Assembly: GCF_011316935.1 (NCBI RefSeq)
Contig: NZ_WLYS01000004.1
Coordinates: forward strand, 1-64,000
DNA length: 64,000 nt
Source of the DNA: Sphingobacterium chungjuense
Lineage (GTDB): Bacteria > Bacteroidota > Bacteroidia > Sphingobacteriales > Sphingobacteriaceae
Direction of reading: 5' to 3'
Below the pieces are notes generated by a model that was given only the letters and a program-made list of their open reading frames with translations, was not told the DNA's origin and made no database searches. The position numbers and the translations under genes are program-made. This document shows, piece after piece, positions 56,398 to 64,000 of the stretch (position 1 is the stretch's first letter; each line of letters opens with the position of its first letter).

Positions 56398-56578
56398 AAA
56401 AAAAAACCGCAATTAAAAATCAGGTTCCATGTATTATTAAACTTCGAATTCACATGATTTGAGCGTATGATCATGACCCAGATGGCTTTCGCAAAATGGC
56501 CTACATCTTGTTTTGCTCGTGATATTGAAGCGTTAAGTTTAAAATAGTGACAACCCGAATTTAACTGCGGCAAATTCG
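56398..56578 (-). ncRNA. ssrS: Candidate 6S RNA (6S-Flavo-like)
   Basis: The zapA-rny gap has 6S-like architecture on the minus strand. The distal ends CCGCAGTTAAA (plus-strand 56560-56570) and TTTAATTGCGG (56407-56417) form an 11-bp closing stem, followed by eight or nine T as a terminator. Inside, TCGGGTT pairs with AACCTGA, AAACTT with AAGTTT, GAGC with GCTC, and AGATG..GGC with GCC.CATCT near the apex, leaving a large AT-rich central bubble. Length is about 170-180 nt. 6S RNA mimics an open promoter and binds the housekeeping RNA polymerase holoenzyme. The 6S-Flavo name is by analogy. Confidence 0.6.
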
Positions 56579-56610
56579 TTGTTTTAAGCCCGTAAATAAA
56601 GAACGTATTT

Positions 56611-56901
56611 CTATTTATTAAAAAAATCGGTCAACAGTTTGTCCAATTCGTGTACAGATTGTTCAATGCCCTGACCTTGATCCTGTGCATTGCGTTCTGC
56701 TTTGATCATCCCGGTGGCATATTGCAGCACACACATGGATAGCAAATCTTGTTTATCACGAACTGCATAATTGTCTTGCAATTCTTTTATTTTTTCGTTT
56801 ATCAATTTCGCAGCGTAACGTATCACCTCTTCTTCTTCCGTCTCTACGCGCAACGGATACACCCGGTCTGCGATATTTATTTTTATGGAAATATCTCCCA
56901 T
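56611..56901 (-). CDS. zapA: Cell division protein ZapA
   Basis: This 96-residue protein cross-links FtsZ filaments at the division ring. The N-terminal globular part starts MGDISIKINIADRVYPLRVE and is followed by a helix (EEEVIRYAAKLINEKIKELQ) and a C-terminal coiled coil. Length is normal for the family. It lies 46 bp downstream of a coiled-coil protein gene on the same strand and upstream of the 6S-like RNA and rny. Confidence 0.9.
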   Translation of the reverse strand: MGDISIKINIADRVYPLRVETEEEEVIRYAAKLINEKIKELQDNYAVRDKQDLLSMCVLQYATGMIKAERNAQDQGQGIEQSVHELDKLLTDFFNK

Positions 56902-56947
56902 TTCTTTGAGCTTAAAAATGTATGCTATCCATGCTGGTTGCCTTTGG

Positions 56948-57253
56948 CTATTTCAGCAGATTGATACATTTATCTATTTCACGGACAAAATCGTTAATTT
57001 TTTGTTTCGTGTCAAGTACTTTTTCACTTATTGCCGCATCTGCCTCAGAATTTTCAAAGGATTTAGCGACTGCTAATGCTTTCACTCTCTCCTCTAATTG
57101 TTTTACTTTTTCTGAGCTTGTACCAAGCGCTACTTGAAGAGATTGTACCTCCAACTTCAACAAGTCATTTTCCTCTTGGTATGCTTCACACAATTGAATT
57201 AAGTTTGTCGCCTTCTCGACGATAAGATCCATTTGCGCAGATAAAGAAGCCAT
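56948..57253 (-). CDS. Coiled-coil protein, unknown function (possible division partner)
   Basis: This 101-residue protein is almost wholly predicted coiled coil with heptad hydrophobics, for example LIVEKATNLIQLCEAYQEEN and LEVQSLQVALGTSSEKVKQL. It has a single Cys mid-chain and a CINLL C-terminus. Genes in this position, between pheT and zapA, suggest a ZapB-like cell-division role, but no sequence motif proves it. Start ATG 57253 is 29 bp after the pheT stop. Confidence 0.72.
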   Translation of the reverse strand: MASLSAQMDLIVEKATNLIQLCEAYQEENDLLKLEVQSLQVALGTSSEKVKQLEERVKALAVAKSFENSEADAAISEKVLDTKQKINDFVREIDKCINLLK

Positions 57254-57282
57254 ATTTTGCGATTATATCAAATGTTTTTCAC

Positions 57283-59679
57283 TTAGCGCACCTCAGCGCC
57301 AACTTCCTTCTCAAAGTTAACAATTAATTTTTGAATTACGCCATCAATTTGTTTATCCGTTAGCGTCTGATTTTCATCCTGAAGGGTGAAACTAAGCGCA
57401 TAAGACTTCTTTCCGGCAGGCAATTTATCGCCTTTGTAAACATCAAAAATCGACACTTCTTTCAACAATTTGCGATCGGTTTTTTGCGCGATCAGGCGCA
57501 GTTGTTCGAATGAAACCTTCTCGTCTAACAACAAAGCCAAATCCCGACGTACCGCCGGAAACTTGGAAATCTCTTGAAACTTTATTGTCTGCTTCTTGAT
57601 CATCTTCAACACCGCATCCCAGTCAAACTGTGCAAAGAAAACCGCTTTGTCTACATCTGCTTTCTTTAAGTTTGCTTTGGATACTTCGCCGAATTCTACC
57701 AATGTTTTCTCGCCTTTCTTGTAGCTCAATCCGTAGTTGAAGTAAGAAGAACTACTTTCCTCCACACGGATACCGTCAATACGCAGACGTTTCAAAATCC
57801 CATCAACGACCGCTTTGATACCGTAGAAATTTACAGGAGCCGTTGCATGATTCCATTGTTCAGGAGCTTGCCTTCCCGTAATCGCGATTGCTAAATGATA
57901 CTTTTCTTGATACTTATCTTCTACCAAATGGTAGGACTTGCCGAACTCAAACACTTTCAGATCCGCACTTTTGCGTTTTTGATTGTAAGACACTGCCGTC
58001 AAAGCAGAGAACAACAAGTTTTGGCGCATGGTATCCAAATCCGTGCTGAGTGGATTCAGCAACTTCACCGCCGTGTCCACATGTTCTGCATACGCTTCCT
58101 TACTCAAGGAATTGGATAAAATCTCCCGATAACCATTGCCAATCAACAGATCAGCTACCTGATTCAAAATGACTTCACGATCTGGCTTTTGAACCGTATT
58201 TAGCGACGCTTTAATCTGCGTACCTAACTCGATATTGTTGTATCCATAGATGCGCAATACCTCTTCGATCACATCGACTTCACGCGTAACATCAACCTTG
58301 AACGGCGGAACAGCCACTTCCAAAACCTCTTCTGTCTCTCGTTCGATACCGATGCCCAATGATTGGATGATATCTCGGATTTCTTCTTTCGGAATCGCTT
58401 TCCCGATCAGGCGCTGCACACGGCTGTAAGCCACCTCGAAGCGAAAAGCTTCTACTGGCGCTGGATATAAATCTGTAATCACCGAAGAAACTTGTCCGCC
58501 GGCTACTTCTTGGATCAAAGCAGCTGCTTTCTTCAAGGCGATTACTGGCATGTTAGGATCGGTGCCACGCTCAAAACGGAAGGAAGAATCTGTCTTTAAG
58601 CCATGGCGTTTGGCCGTTTTGCGCACCGTAACCGGATGGAAATATGCTGATTCTAAGAAGATATCGCTGGTCGCTTCGGTCACGCCCGATTCGGCGCCGC
58701 CAAATACACCCGCAATACACATCGGCTTTTCTGCATCGGCGATCACCAGATCTTCGGAAGACAACTTGCGTTCTACATCATCTAGAGTAACGAATATCTC
58801 ATCCGTCTTTGCTTTACGTACTACGATTTTGTTTCCGGCAATCTTTGCTTGATCAAACGCATGCAAAGGTTGTCCTAAATCGTGCAATATATAATTCGTG
58901 ACGTCGACCACATTATTGATCGGGCGCACACCAATAGTTTGTAATTTCTCTTTCAACCACGAAGGGGATTCCGCCACGGTAATTCCACTGATATTAACTC
59001 CGGCATAACGCGGCGCATCTTCTGGTGAAAGCACTTCTACGGCTGTACCAGCCGCTTGCGATTCGGTTACCGATTCGGTATTGATTGGCTGCAATGCCTT
59101 GCGGAAATACGCTGCCAAGTCACGCGCCACACCTAAATGAGAAGCTGCATCAGCACGATTGGGTGTCAGGCCGATTTCAAAACAAAAATCATCTTCCATC
59201 TGGTAGAAATCCTTCACTAATAAACCAGGAACGGTTCCTTCTGGCAATTCGACAATACCAGCGTGTGATGTACCTAAGCCGACCTCATCTTCACCACACA
59301 GCATCCCTTCGGAGACTTCACCGCGAATTTTTGATTTCGTGATCTTAAATGGCTCACCACTGCTCGGATGGCATACTGCTCCCGGAGGCGCTACGATTAC
59401 TTTCAATCCCGCACGGCAATTGGGCGCACCGCATACAATTTGAAGCGGTTCTGCTGTTCCGACATTTACCGTCGTGACTTGCAATTTATCGGCATTTGGA
59501 TGGCGCTCGCAAGTCAATACTCCCCCAACTATCAGTCCTTCCAATCCGCCTGGAATACTTTGCACCTTATCTACCGCTTCTACCTCTAGACCAATATCGG
59601 TCAGTATCAGAGATAGTTCGTCGGGTGTATAGGAATCGATATCGATAAAATTCTTAAGCCAATTATAGGAAATCTTCAT
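57283..59679 (-). CDS. pheT: Phenylalanyl-tRNA synthetase beta subunit
   Basis: This 798-residue beta subunit of the alpha2-beta2 enzyme is translated from ATG 59679. A longer frame adds eight residues. The order is an N-terminal SYNWLKNFID segment, an OB-fold tRNA-binding domain (about 40-150, with LQIVCGAPNCRAGLKVIVA), the B3/B4 editing domain, B5 (about 400-480) and a C-terminal anticodon-binding FDX-ACB domain (about 705-798, with SKFPAVRRDLALLLDE). The alpha subunit gene is not in the window. TATATTTG lies 22 bp upstream. Confidence 0.97.
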   Translation of the reverse strand: MKISYNWLKNFIDIDSYTPDELSLILTDIGLEVEAVDKVQSIPGGLEGLIVGGVLTCERHPNADKLQVTTVNVGTAEPLQIVCGAPNCRAGLKVIVAPPGAVCHPSSGEPFKITKSKIRGEVSEGMLCGEDEVGLGTSHAGIVELPEGTVPGLLVKDFYQMEDDFCFEIGLTPNRADAASHLGVARDLAAYFRKALQPINTESVTESQAAGTAVEVLSPEDAPRYAGVNISGITVAESPSWLKEKLQTIGVRPINNVVDVTNYILHDLGQPLHAFDQAKIAGNKIVVRKAKTDEIFVTLDDVERKLSSEDLVIADAEKPMCIAGVFGGAESGVTEATSDIFLESAYFHPVTVRKTAKRHGLKTDSSFRFERGTDPNMPVIALKKAAALIQEVAGGQVSSVITDLYPAPVEAFRFEVAYSRVQRLIGKAIPKEEIRDIIQSLGIGIERETEEVLEVAVPPFKVDVTREVDVIEEVLRIYGYNNIELGTQIKASLNTVQKPDREVILNQVADLLIGNGYREILSNSLSKEAYAEHVDTAVKLLNPLSTDLDTMRQNLLFSALTAVSYNQKRKSADLKVFEFGKSYHLVEDKYQEKYHLAIAITGRQAPEQWNHATAPVNFYGIKAVVDGILKRLRIDGIRVEESSSSYFNYGLSYKKGEKTLVEFGEVSKANLKKADVDKAVFFAQFDWDAVLKMIKKQTIKFQEISKFPAVRRDLALLLDEKVSFEQLRLIAQKTDRKLLKEVSIFDVYKGDKLPAGKKSYALSFTLQDENQTLTDKQIDGVIQKLIVNFEKEVGAEVR

Positions 59680-59700
59680 GCTGATTCTTTTTTCGTGGTA

Positions 59701-59708
59701 CAAATATA
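59701..59708 (-). promoter_or_regulatory. -7 element of pheT
   Basis: The minus strand reads TATATTTG, an exact TAnnTTTG match 22 bp before the ATG. Confidence 0.5.
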
Positions 59709-59773
59709 GAATTTTACACTAAAATATGGCGTCTATTGGTGCATTGTGCGTCGCAAAAATCAAGATTAATCCG

Positions 59774-59781
59774 TATTTTTG
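59774..59781 (+). promoter_or_regulatory. -7 element of valS
   Basis: TATTTTTG matches TAnnTTTG and lies 29 bp before the ATG at 59810. No TTG is seen at the best -33 spacing. Confidence 0.45.
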
Positions 59782-59809
59782 TTGCTTTATTTTTTATGCA
59801 TAATCAAAG

Positions 59810-62425
59810 ATGAGTATAGCGAAAACATACAGTCCTAAAGAAGCCGAAAACAAATGGTATTCCTATTGGAAGGAGAATGGATTTTTCCGTTCTGTGCCCG
59901 ATGGTAGAGAGCCGTACACGATTGTGATGCCACCACCGAATGTGACTGGCGTGCTTCATATGGGACATATGTTGAACGCAACCATCCAAGATGTATTGAT
60001 TCGTAAAGCGCGTATGCAAGGCAAGAATGCTTGTTGGGTACCGGGAACGGATCATGCTTCTATCGCGACGGAAGCAAAAGTTGTCGCGATGTTGAAAGAG
60101 AAAGGCATCAATAAAAAAGACATTTCTCGCGAAGAATTTTTGAACTACGCATGGGAATGGAAAGAGAAATATGGCGGCATCATCCTAAAGCAATTGGAGA
60201 AATTGGGCGCATCCTGCGATTGGGAACGCACCAAGTTTACGATGGATCCTGACTTATCAGATGCCGTGTTGGATACGTTTATCAAATGGCACGAAGAAGG
60301 TTATATCTACCGTGGCGTGCGCATGGTCAACTGGGATCCGCAAGGAAAAACAGCGCTTTCGGATGAAGAAGTAATCCGCAAAGAAGTCAACCAAAAACTG
60401 TATTATATCCGCTATCAGATCAAAGATAGTTCGGAACATATCGTCATTGCGACGACGCGCCCAGAAACCATCATGGCGGATTCGGCGATCTGTATCAATC
60501 CGAACGATGAGCGGTATGCACATTTGAAAGGAAAATCAGTACTCGTACCCATCATCAACCGCGAAATACCCGTCATCTTGGACGAATATGTGGAGATGGA
60601 CTTTGGAACGGGCTGTCTGAAAGTGACGCCAGCACATGATCTCAACGATTATGAATTGGGACAAAAACACAACCTACCGGTGATCGACATCTTGAATGAT
60701 GATGGTACGCTGAATGAAAAAGCAGAGATTTTCGTTGGTGAGGATCGTTTTATCGCGCGTAAAAAAGTGGCTAAGCAACTCGACGAGATTGGCCAATTAG
60801 AGAAAGTAGAAGATTACGTTTCGCAAGTAGGTTTTTCAGAACGTACCGACGCGGCGATCGAGCCTAAATTATCGATGCAATGGTGGTTGAAGATGGAAAA
60901 GCTATCTAAACCCGCTTTGGATTATGTACAAGATGGTACGATCAACCTGATTCCAGACAAGTTCTTTGCATCCTACAAGCACTGGATGGAGAACGTGAAA
61001 GATTGGTGTATCTCGCGCCAGCTTTGGTGGGGACAGCGTATTCCAGCTTGGTACAACGACCGCAACGAATGGGTAATTTCTAAAACCGAGGAAGGCGCCA
61101 AAGAAGCATTTGCGAAAGAAGGAAAATCAGCGGAAGGATTGCGCCAAGAAGATGATGTGTTAGACACGTGGTTTTCATCGGCGTTGTGGCCGATGTCGGT
61201 ATTTGATGGTGTTCGCAATCCCGAAAACCCAGAGTTCCAGTACTATTATCCTACGAATGATTTGGTGACGGCACCGGAAATTTTATTCTTCTGGGTAGCC
61301 CGCATGATTATCGCAGGCCATGATTACACACAAAAACCTCCTTTCCGCAATGTTTATCTGACGGGAATTGTGCGCGATAAGCAAGGACGCAAAATGTCTA
61401 AATCCTTGGGCAATTCGCCAGATCCAATCGAGTTGATGGAACAATATGGTACAGACGGCGTGCGCGTCGGTATGTTATTATCTTCGCCTGCCGGCAATGA
61501 CTTAATGTTTGATGTATCGTACTGTGAGCAAGGAAGGAATTTTGCGAATAAAGTATGGAATGCCTTTCGCTTGGTAAAAGGTTGGGAAACCACGGACACC
61601 CCGGCGACGGATGCGCAAAAACTAGCTGCAAACTGGTTTGAAAATCGCTTCAATCAGGCTTTGGTAGAAATCGAAGATCACTTCGCGCACTATCGCCTTT
61701 CTGATGCATTGATGGCGACCTATAAATTGATCTGGGATGATTTCTGTGCTTGGTACTTAGAATTGGTAAAACCAGCGTATCAAGCACCAATCGAACGCGA
61801 AACATTAGATACGGTAAAAAGATTATTTGAACGTGTCTTGAAGTTAGCGCATCCATTTATGCCATTCTTGAGTGAAGAACTATGGCACGATGAGCTTTTT
61901 GGCGAGCGCGCCGCTGAGGATTGCATAATCGTAGCTTCGTATCCAGAAGTGGGTGCAATCGATGAAACACTTATCAAGGAATTTGCTACGGTGCAGCAGA
62001 TTATTTCGGAAGTGCGTAATATTCGTAATTCGAAAGGAATATCGCCTAAAATCGGTTTGCCTTTGGCGATCAATGCTACGCATATCAACTTCGAGCGCTA
62101 CAGCGATAGTATTGTGAAGCTAGCAAACATCGAGGAGCTGACCTTCGTAAAAGAGAAAATCAGCGGTGCAGTGAGCTTTTTGGCAGGTAAAGATGAGTGC
62201 TATGTCGCGTTAGAAAATAATATCGACGTGGATGCCGAACGCGAGCGCATTACCAAAGAGATCACGTATTTGCAAGGCTTCCTGATTTCGGTAGATAAGA
62301 AATTAGGCAACGAACGCTTCATGCAAAATGCCAAACCAGAAGTGGTAGAGAACGAGCAAAACAAGAAATCGGATGCGATTGCCAAATTGCAAATTTTAGA
62401 AGATAGTTTGGCTAGTTTGGGGTAA
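59810..62425 (+). CDS. valS: Valyl-tRNA synthetase
   Basis: This class I synthetase of 871 residues has the HIGH-type motif MPPPNVTGVLHMGHMLN and the KMSKS loop RKMSKSLGNSPDP. The editing domain (about 190-340, TTRPETIMADSAICINP) lies between them. Conserved segments AWYNDRNEWV and EEDDVLDTWFSSALWP-like sequence fit ValRS rather than IleRS or LeuRS. The C-terminus ends in a coiled coil (DAERERITKEITYLQGFLIS). A dispersed repeat and a terminator lie just after the stop. Confidence 0.97.
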   Translation: MSIAKTYSPKEAENKWYSYWKENGFFRSVPDGREPYTIVMPPPNVTGVLHMGHMLNATIQDVLIRKARMQGKNACWVPGTDHASIATEAKVVAMLKEKGINKKDISREEFLNYAWEWKEKYGGIILKQLEKLGASCDWERTKFTMDPDLSDAVLDTFIKWHEEGYIYRGVRMVNWDPQGKTALSDEEVIRKEVNQKLYYIRYQIKDSSEHIVIATTRPETIMADSAICINPNDERYAHLKGKSVLVPIINREIPVILDEYVEMDFGTGCLKVTPAHDLNDYELGQKHNLPVIDILNDDGTLNEKAEIFVGEDRFIARKKVAKQLDEIGQLEKVEDYVSQVGFSERTDAAIEPKLSMQWWLKMEKLSKPALDYVQDGTINLIPDKFFASYKHWMENVKDWCISRQLWWGQRIPAWYNDRNEWVISKTEEGAKEAFAKEGKSAEGLRQEDDVLDTWFSSALWPMSVFDGVRNPENPEFQYYYPTNDLVTAPEILFFWVARMIIAGHDYTQKPPFRNVYLTGIVRDKQGRKMSKSLGNSPDPIELMEQYGTDGVRVGMLLSSPAGNDLMFDVSYCEQGRNFANKVWNAFRLVKGWETTDTPATDAQKLAANWFENRFNQALVEIEDHFAHYRLSDALMATYKLIWDDFCAWYLELVKPAYQAPIERETLDTVKRLFERVLKLAHPFMPFLSEELWHDELFGERAAEDCIIVASYPEVGAIDETLIKEFATVQQIISEVRNIRNSKGISPKIGLPLAINATHINFERYSDSIVKLANIEELTFVKEKISGAVSFLAGKDECYVALENNIDVDAERERITKEITYLQGFLISVDKKLGNERFMQNAKPEVVENEQNKKSDAIAKLQILEDSLASLG

Positions 62426-62438
62426 GGAGAGTTTATAC

Positions 62439-62480
62439 TTTAGATTGCCACACCTTAACACCTCCAGTTCGCAAGGACGC
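62439..62480. repeat. Dispersed palindrome-ended repeat, copy 2 (half)
   Basis: TTTAGATTGCCACACCTT (62439-62456) is identical to 22981-22998. The following CCTCCAGTTCGCAAGGACG matches CCTCAGGTTAGCAAAGACG with few differences. Only the right half of the element is present here. Confidence 0.6.
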
Positions 62481-62489
62481 GAACAAACA

Positions 62490-62524
62490 AAAAGCCTCGC
62501 TGATAAAATCAGCGAGGCTTTTCT
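62490..62524. terminator. Bidirectional terminator after valS and the small membrane protein
   Basis: AAAAGCCTCGCTGAT and ATCAGCGAGGCTTTT pair perfectly around a short A loop, with T tracts on both strands. Confidence 0.88.
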
Positions 62525-62564
62525 ATGACATGTACCAAAGTGGGTTCACGACAATCCTAGTCTA

Positions 62565-62696
62565 CTACGATGTCAAGTAAGCCAAAAGCGCCACCAGTGC
62601 ACCTCCAATGATGATGATCCATTTATTCACACCACCTCCATGTGCCCCTTCTTGGCTTCGATACTTATAGTCTCTTTTATATTTATCTAAATCCAT
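62565..62696 (-). CDS. 43-residue single-pass membrane protein
   Basis: This reading frame of 43 codons plus TAG begins at ATG 62696. A near-perfect ribosome site, AAAGGAGG, lies 5-12 bases upstream and is exceptional for this window. The product is basic at the N-terminus (MDLDKYKRDYKYRSQEGAHG), then GGGVNKW, and then one hydrophobic helix (IIIIGGALVALLAYLTS). It follows rlmH on the same strand by 51 bp and ends before a bidirectional terminator. I do not recognise a named family. Small bitopic proteins of this type are often missed by gene callers. Confidence 0.75.
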   Translation of the reverse strand: MDLDKYKRDYKYRSQEGAHGGGVNKWIIIIGGALVALLAYLTS

Positions 62697-62747
62697 ATTT
62701 ACCTCCTTTATTATATGATGCAATACATAGTTTAATTCCACAAAAAA

Positions 62748-63221
62748 TTATTCATGATGGTATGGCTCGCCGCGCATAATCGAAAAAGCGCGGTACAACT
62801 GCTCTACAAAAAACAATCGGATCATCTGGTGCGAAAAAGTCATCTTTGATAGCGACAACAATCCATTGGCGCGCTGATACACCCGATCACTAAATCCGTA
62901 TGGCCCACCAATCACGACGACCATATGCTGTACATTACTAACCATGCTTTTGTCCAGAAGTTTTGAAAAATCTACTGAACGGTATTGCTGCCCCTTTTCG
63001 TCGAGCAGCATCAACGTGTCCGAATTATCCACCTGCTTCAAGATCAAATCCGCCTCTTTCTCCTTCTGCTGATCCTGACTTAGGTTTTTACTATTTTTAA
63101 TATCAGGAATCACGGTGATACTAAACTTAACGTAATGAATCAACCGCTTGGTATATTTTGCGATACCTTCCTCAATATATTTCTCATCCGTTTTCCCTAC
63201 GCATAACAGCGTCACCCTCAT
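62748..63221 (-). CDS. rlmH: 23S rRNA (pseudouridine1915-N3)-methyltransferase
   Basis: This SPOUT-class methyltransferase methylates pseudouridine 1915 in helix 69 of 23S rRNA using S-adenosylmethionine. The 157-residue protein has the characteristic start MRVTLLCVGKTDEKYIEEGI. The AdoMet-binding knot reads VVVIGGPYGFSDRVYQRANG, and the C-terminal signature FVEQLYRAFSIMRGEPYHHE is intact. It lies 9 bp after the sppA stop on the same strand. Confidence 0.96.
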   Translation of the reverse strand: MRVTLLCVGKTDEKYIEEGIAKYTKRLIHYVKFSITVIPDIKNSKNLSQDQQKEKEADLILKQVDNSDTLMLLDEKGQQYRSVDFSKLLDKSMVSNVQHMVVVIGGPYGFSDRVYQRANGLLSLSKMTFSHQMIRLFFVEQLYRAFSIMRGEPYHHE

Positions 63222-63230
63222 ATCTCTGAC

Positions 63231-64000
63231 TTAAAAGATTTCTATTTCGTACGGTATGCGCGCTTGTATACCCGTGTTTTGCATCACGCGCTTCAAGTCT
63301 TTTACATAACGCACGTGCTCTCCTAATTCATCCTCCAAAAACCACATTTTTACCTTTTCTTTCGAACTGCTGAATATGGATTCAAATGGATCTTTAGTAC
63401 GTGGATATTCGGAGATCTTGTACGAATCTAGTTTAGCCATTTTTGCCGCACTTTTCACCGCATCATCCAATGTTCCTAATCGATCTACTAAGCCTAGTTC
63501 GATCGCCTGACTTCCCGTCCACACGCGTCCTTGCCCGATGCTATCTACTTGCGCGATGGTCAATCCGCGACCATCTGCGACACGCTGCATAAATTGTTGG
63601 TAAATGCGATTTACACCACCTTGCACAATAGTTCTTTCTTCTGCTGTCAACGGGCGATCTACACTTACATCTGCATAAGGACCAGTTTTGACGACGTCGA
63701 AATGAAGTCCTAATTTATTATTAAATAAGTTTTGGAGATTCGGGATCAATCCAAAAACCCCAATAGAACCCGTCAGCGTACCTGCATCTGCAAAAATAGA
63801 ATCTGCCGCAGCAGAGATGTAATAACCCCCAGAGGCGGCATAATCTCCCATCGAGACGATAACAGGTTTGGCTTTCTTGGCCAAGCTCACCTCGCGCCAG
63901 ATCAGATCCGATGCTAAGGCAGATCCCCCTGGCGAATTAACGCGTAAAACGATCGCTTTGACTTTATCATCTTCGCGTAGCTTCCGCAATTCACGGGAAA
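63231..64000 (-). CDS. sppA: Signal peptide peptidase SppA (C-terminal part, cut by window edge)
   Basis: This membrane serine protease degrades signal peptides and other small hydrophobic peptides. The visible part is the C-terminal catalytic half. It opens with LRKLREDDKVKAIVLRVNSP then GGSALASDL. The nucleophile Ser lies in SMGDYAASGGYYISAAADSI, and GSIGVFGLIPNLQNLF follows. The frame stays open to base 64000 with no start codon, so the N-terminal half with the Lys of the dyad lies outside the window. Confidence 0.93.
   Translation of the reverse strand, partial: SRELRKLREDDKVKAIVLRVNSPGGSALASDLIWREVSLAKKAKPVIVSMGDYAASGGYYISAAADSIFADAGTLTGSIGVFGLIPNLQNLFNNKLGLHFDVVKTGPYADVSVDRPLTAEERTIVQGGVNRIYQQFMQRVADGRGLTIAQVDSIGQGRVWTGSQAIELGLVDRLGTLDDAVKSAAKMAKLDSYKISEYPRTKDPFESIFSSSKEKVKMWFLEDELGEHVRYVKDLKRVMQNTGIQARIPYEIEIF

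Noticed and set aside
56385..56573. 62-codon minus-strand frame between zapA and rny
   Set aside because: It lies inside the 6S-like RNA. The base pairing explains the region better than coding.

Overview
The window looks like chromosomal DNA of a Bacteroidota bacterium, most probably family Sphingobacteriaceae (Sphingobacterium, Pedobacter or a relative). The evidence is one SusC/SusD pair with FecI-type sigma and FecR anti-sigma genes, a second TonB-dependent receptor, a TamL-type lipoprotein, PepSY-like proteins, -7 elements of the Bacteroidota type (TAnnTTTG), mostly weak Shine-Dalgarno sequences, and the gene order rpsL-rpsG-fusA-rpsJ. I see no rRNA, tRNA, CRISPR array, prophage or intact insertion sequence.

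Layout. 1-430: direct repeats with a hairpin, then a promoter. 427-4583: small beta-barrel protein, AraC regulator, FtsX/MacB-type permease. 5251-8176 (minus): response regulator, histidine kinase and two PepSY-like periplasmic proteins. 8389-15976: tamB and tamL, an outer-membrane assembly module. 16035-22892: malate dehydrogenase, retropepsin-like protease, MFS exporter, transaldolase-like aldolase, Fur-family regulator, RNase R, small acetyltransferase. 23810-27353: rpsL, rpsG, fusA, rpsJ, with RNA hairpins between genes and a terminator directly after rpsJ. 27476-34673: ECF sigma, FecR, SusC with an STN signalling domain, SusD. 35001-39201 (minus): a siderophore-type TonB receptor coupled to a PepSY membrane protein, plus a small Cys-containing protein. 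39798-42827: beta-barrel protein and monomeric isocitrate dehydrogenase. 42883-50481 (minus): two-component system and CusCBA/Czc-type RND efflux. 50671-54555: Crp/Fnr regulator, Rid protein, two VOC proteins, a lipoprotein, an MFS exporter. 54807-62425: RNase Y, a candidate 6S RNA, ZapA, a coiled-coil protein, PheT and ValS. 62565-64000 (minus): a 43-residue membrane protein, RlmH, and SppA cut by the window edge.

The most interesting structure is not a gene. The iron-uptake block (35001-39201) is flanked by two halves of one duplicated junction. On its left an intact susD is followed by a hairpin and by the last ~48 codons of a broken beta-barrel gene. On its right are the last ~27 codons of a broken susD, a similar hairpin and the intact beta-barrel gene. 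A tandem susD/barrel locus therefore seems to have been interrupted by the iron block. Other points worth checking are the 6S-like RNA between zapA and rny, the 43-residue membrane protein with a near-perfect Shine-Dalgarno, GATTA repeats on the helical phase upstream of the efflux operon, and the separation of rpsJ from the rest of the S10 cluster.
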